From NCBI GenBank assembly GCA_028067895.1, contig JAPTUI010000508.1:1-7908 (forward strand): a DNA stretch of 7,908 bases, given 5' to 3'. Below are positions 6,590 through 7,908 of this stretch, piece by piece. The translations under genes were made by a program, and so were the position numbers. Position 1 is the first letter of the stretch; every line of letters begins with the position of its first letter. The notes below the pieces were generated by a model that worked only from the letters and a program-made list of their open reading frames with translations, did no database searches and was not told where the DNA came from. This stretch comes from Pseudomonadota bacterium. Lineage in GTDB: Bacteria; Pseudomonadota; Gammaproteobacteria; Steroidobacterales; Steroidobacteraceae.

Positions 6590-7371
6590 TGCCTCGAATC
6601 GCGCTCGGACTGCAGTACCAGGGGGGCGCGTACGCCGGCTGGCAACACCAGCCGTCCAGTCCGAGCGTCCAGGGCGCTCTGGAGGGGGCCCTGGGCAAGA
6701 TTGCCGATGCGCCGGTCAGTCTCGCCTGCGCGGGCCGTACGGACGCCGGAGTGCATGCCCGCGGCCAGGTCGCGCATTTCGATACCCGTGCCCAGCGTAC
6801 GCTGCGCGCGTGGCTGCTCGGCGCCAACAGCGAGCTGCCGCCCGACATCAGCGTGTCCTGGGTGCGGCCGGTGCCCGAGCACTTCCATGCTCGCTATTCG
6901 GCCGAGGCACGCACCTACCGCTACTTCATCCTGAACCGCCGCGCCCGCTCGGCACTGTTCGCCCGCCAGGCCACCTGGGTCCATCGGCCGCTCGATGCCG
7001 CGGCGATGGCGCAGGCCGCGGCGCTGCTTCAGGGCGAGCACGACTTCAGCGCGTTTCGTGCCGCCGAATGCCAGGCGAAGTCCCCCATCCGCCGCCTCGA
7101 GCGGCTCACCGTCGAGCGCCGGGGCGACTGGCTGATCCTCGAGGCGACCGCCAATGCCTTCCTGCATCACATGGTGCGCAACATCGCCGGGCTGCTGATC
7201 GCGGTCGGTAAGGGCGACGCGCCGCCGCAGTGGGCCGCGCAGGTACTCTCAGGACGCGATCGGCGCCGCAGCGCCGCGACGGCACCTGCCGTCGGACTGT
7301 ATCTGTGGTCGGTGCGCTACCCCGAGGCGTTCGCGCTGCCGCCGCCGCCCGACGGGCCTGATCTGCGCTGA
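6589..7371 (+). CDS. truA: tRNA pseudouridine(38-40) synthase
   Basis: Isomerises uridines 38, 39 and 40 in the anticodon arm of many tRNAs to pseudouridine, in the cytosol. It has 260 residues, close to the E. coli enzyme (270). The catalytic aspartate is D52 in the invariant CAGRTDAGVHA. The active-site tyrosine is Y110 in ARTYRY. The conserved FLHHMVRNIAG (191-201) is intact, as are YQGGAYAGWQ near the N-terminus and VQGALEGAL (27-35). The final ten residues are a proline-rich tail (ALPPPPDG) without obvious conservation. The ATG overlaps the fimV TGA by one base (TGATG), and no good ribosome site stands close in front, so translation probably depends on termination of fimV. In Pseudomonas and Xanthomonas truA also follows fimV directly, which supports both calls. 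Confidence 0.97.
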   Translation: MPRIALGLQYQGGAYAGWQHQPSSPSVQGALEGALGKIADAPVSLACAGRTDAGVHARGQVAHFDTRAQRTLRAWLLGANSELPPDISVSWVRPVPEHFHARYSAEARTYRYFILNRRARSALFARQATWVHRPLDAAAMAQAAALLQGEHDFSAFRAAECQAKSPIRRLERLTVERRGDWLILEATANAFLHHMVRNIAGLLIAVGKGDAPPQWAAQVLSGRDRRRSAATAPAVGLYLWSVRYPEAFALPPPPDGPDLR

Positions 7372-7376
7372 TCGGC

Positions 7377-7382
7377 TATCAT
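7377..7382 (+). promoter_or_regulatory. Possible -10 element before accD
   Basis: TATCAT, five of six matches to the -10 consensus, starts 5 nt after the truA stop. No recognisable -35 lies 16-18 nt upstream. If real, transcription would start near 7389, giving an accD leader of only about 22 nt. Confidence 0.3.
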
Positions 7383-7406
7383 CCGCCCCTGGTCCCCTGG
7401 CGGATG
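7380..7406 (+). promoter_or_regulatory. Perfect 8-bp hairpin covering the accD ribosome-binding region
   Basis: CATCCGCC (7380-7387) pairs perfectly with GGCGGATG (7399-7406) across an 11-nt loop. The right arm contains the only purine-rich stretch (GGCGGA, 7399-7404) before the accD ATG at 7411, so the hairpin would hide the likely ribosome site. There is no T tract, so it is not a usual terminator. Confidence 0.5.
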
Positions 7407-7410
7407 CCCT

Positions 7411-7908
7411 ATGTCCTGGTTTGAGAAAATCATGCCCTCGCGGATCAAGACCGAACGGCGCACGCGTTCGGTGCCTGAGGGTCTGTGGATCAAATGTCCG
7501 GTTTGCGACGCAGTACTGTATCGCGCCGAACTGGAGCGCAACCTCTATGTCTGTCCGAAGTGCGCGCACCACATGCGCATCGGCGCGCGCGAGCGGCTGG
7601 AGGCGTTTCTCGATCCGGGTACTGGGATCGAACTGGCCGCCGGGATCACGCCCGAGGATCCGCTGAAGTTCCGCGACAGCAAGCGCTACAAGGACCGCCT
7701 GGCGCAGGCGCAGAAGACCACCGGGGAGGCCGACGCGCTGGTGGTGATGAGCGGCATGCTCGAGGCGCTGCCGGTGGTGGCATGTGCCTTCGAGTTCCAG
7801 TTCCTCGGCGGCTCGATGGGTTCGGTGGTGGGCGAGCGCTTCAAACGCGCCGTGGATCACTGCATCGCCGAGCGCCGCTCGCTCGTGTGTTTCACCGCGA
7901 GCGGCGGG
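7411..7908 (+). CDS. accD: Acetyl-CoA carboxylase carboxyltransferase subunit beta (3' end outside window)
   Basis: Together with AccA it moves the carboxyl group from carboxybiotin-BCCP to acetyl-CoA, giving malonyl-CoA for fatty acid synthesis. The first 166 residues are visible, from ATG 7411 to the window edge, against about 300 in the full protein. The N-terminus MSWFEKIMP is typical of the proteobacterial subunit. The four-cysteine zinc ribbon is CPVC (C29, C32) and CPKC (C48, C51). KDRLAQAQKTTGEADALV and the glycine-rich FQFLGGSMGSVVGE of the crotonase-like fold follow. No defects are seen. The start is supported by the N-terminal match and by the zinc ribbon spacing, while the ribosome site (GGCGGA) is weak and lies in a hairpin. 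truA ends 39 nt upstream; trpF or trpBA, which often stand between these genes in relatives, are missing. Confidence 0.97.
   Translation, partial: MSWFEKIMPSRIKTERRTRSVPEGLWIKCPVCDAVLYRAELERNLYVCPKCAHHMRIGARERLEAFLDPGTGIELAAGITPEDPLKFRDSKRYKDRLAQAQKTTGEADALVVMSGMLEALPVVACAFEFQFLGGSMGSVVGERFKRAVDHCIAERRSLVCFTASGG

Noticed and set aside
7404..7424. Six-codon mini-ORF (ATG at 7404) overlapping the accD start out of frame
   Set aside because: No ribosome site of its own and it is part of the hairpin arm; most likely chance.

Overview
This 7.9 kb window is a GC-rich, gene-dense chromosomal segment with no mobile elements, no RNA genes and no CRISPR. Gene content and order point to a gammaproteobacterium: prmB-aroC, then fimV-truA, then accD. 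This matches the order known around these genes in Pseudomonas and Xanthomonas. FimV implies type IV pili or a polar organising system. The SCO1-family copper chaperone implies aerobic respiration with a CuA-type cytochrome oxidase. I would place it loosely near the Xanthomonadales/Nevskiales side of the Gammaproteobacteria, but genus or family cannot be fixed from the sequence alone.

Layout. On the minus strand, reading leftward, an SCO1/SenC-family protein (850-1470) is followed 12 nt later by psd, phosphatidylserine decarboxylase, which runs off the left edge. On the plus strand prmB (uL3 glutamine methyltransferase) diverges from SCO1, and the two ATG start codons physically overlap. Then come aroC (chorismate synthase), a 239-nt spacer rich in inverted and direct repeats with a plausible promoter, fimV, truA (tRNA pseudouridine synthase, overlapping the fimV stop by one base), a 39-nt spacer with a perfect 8-bp hairpin, and the start of accD (acetyl-CoA carboxylase carboxyltransferase beta), which runs off the right edge.

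How they work together. These are mostly housekeeping genes: membrane phospholipid synthesis (psd, accD), oxidase assembly (SCO1), translation apparatus modification (prmB, truA), aromatic amino acid synthesis (aroC) and cell-pole/pilus organisation (fimV). There is no sign of a new multi-gene system. The points worth a second look are regulatory or architectural: the overlapping divergent starts, the structured aroC-fimV spacer, a leader hairpin with a T tract before fimV, a hairpin that would cover the accD ribosome-binding region, and the absence of asd and trpF/trpBA from positions they occupy in relatives.
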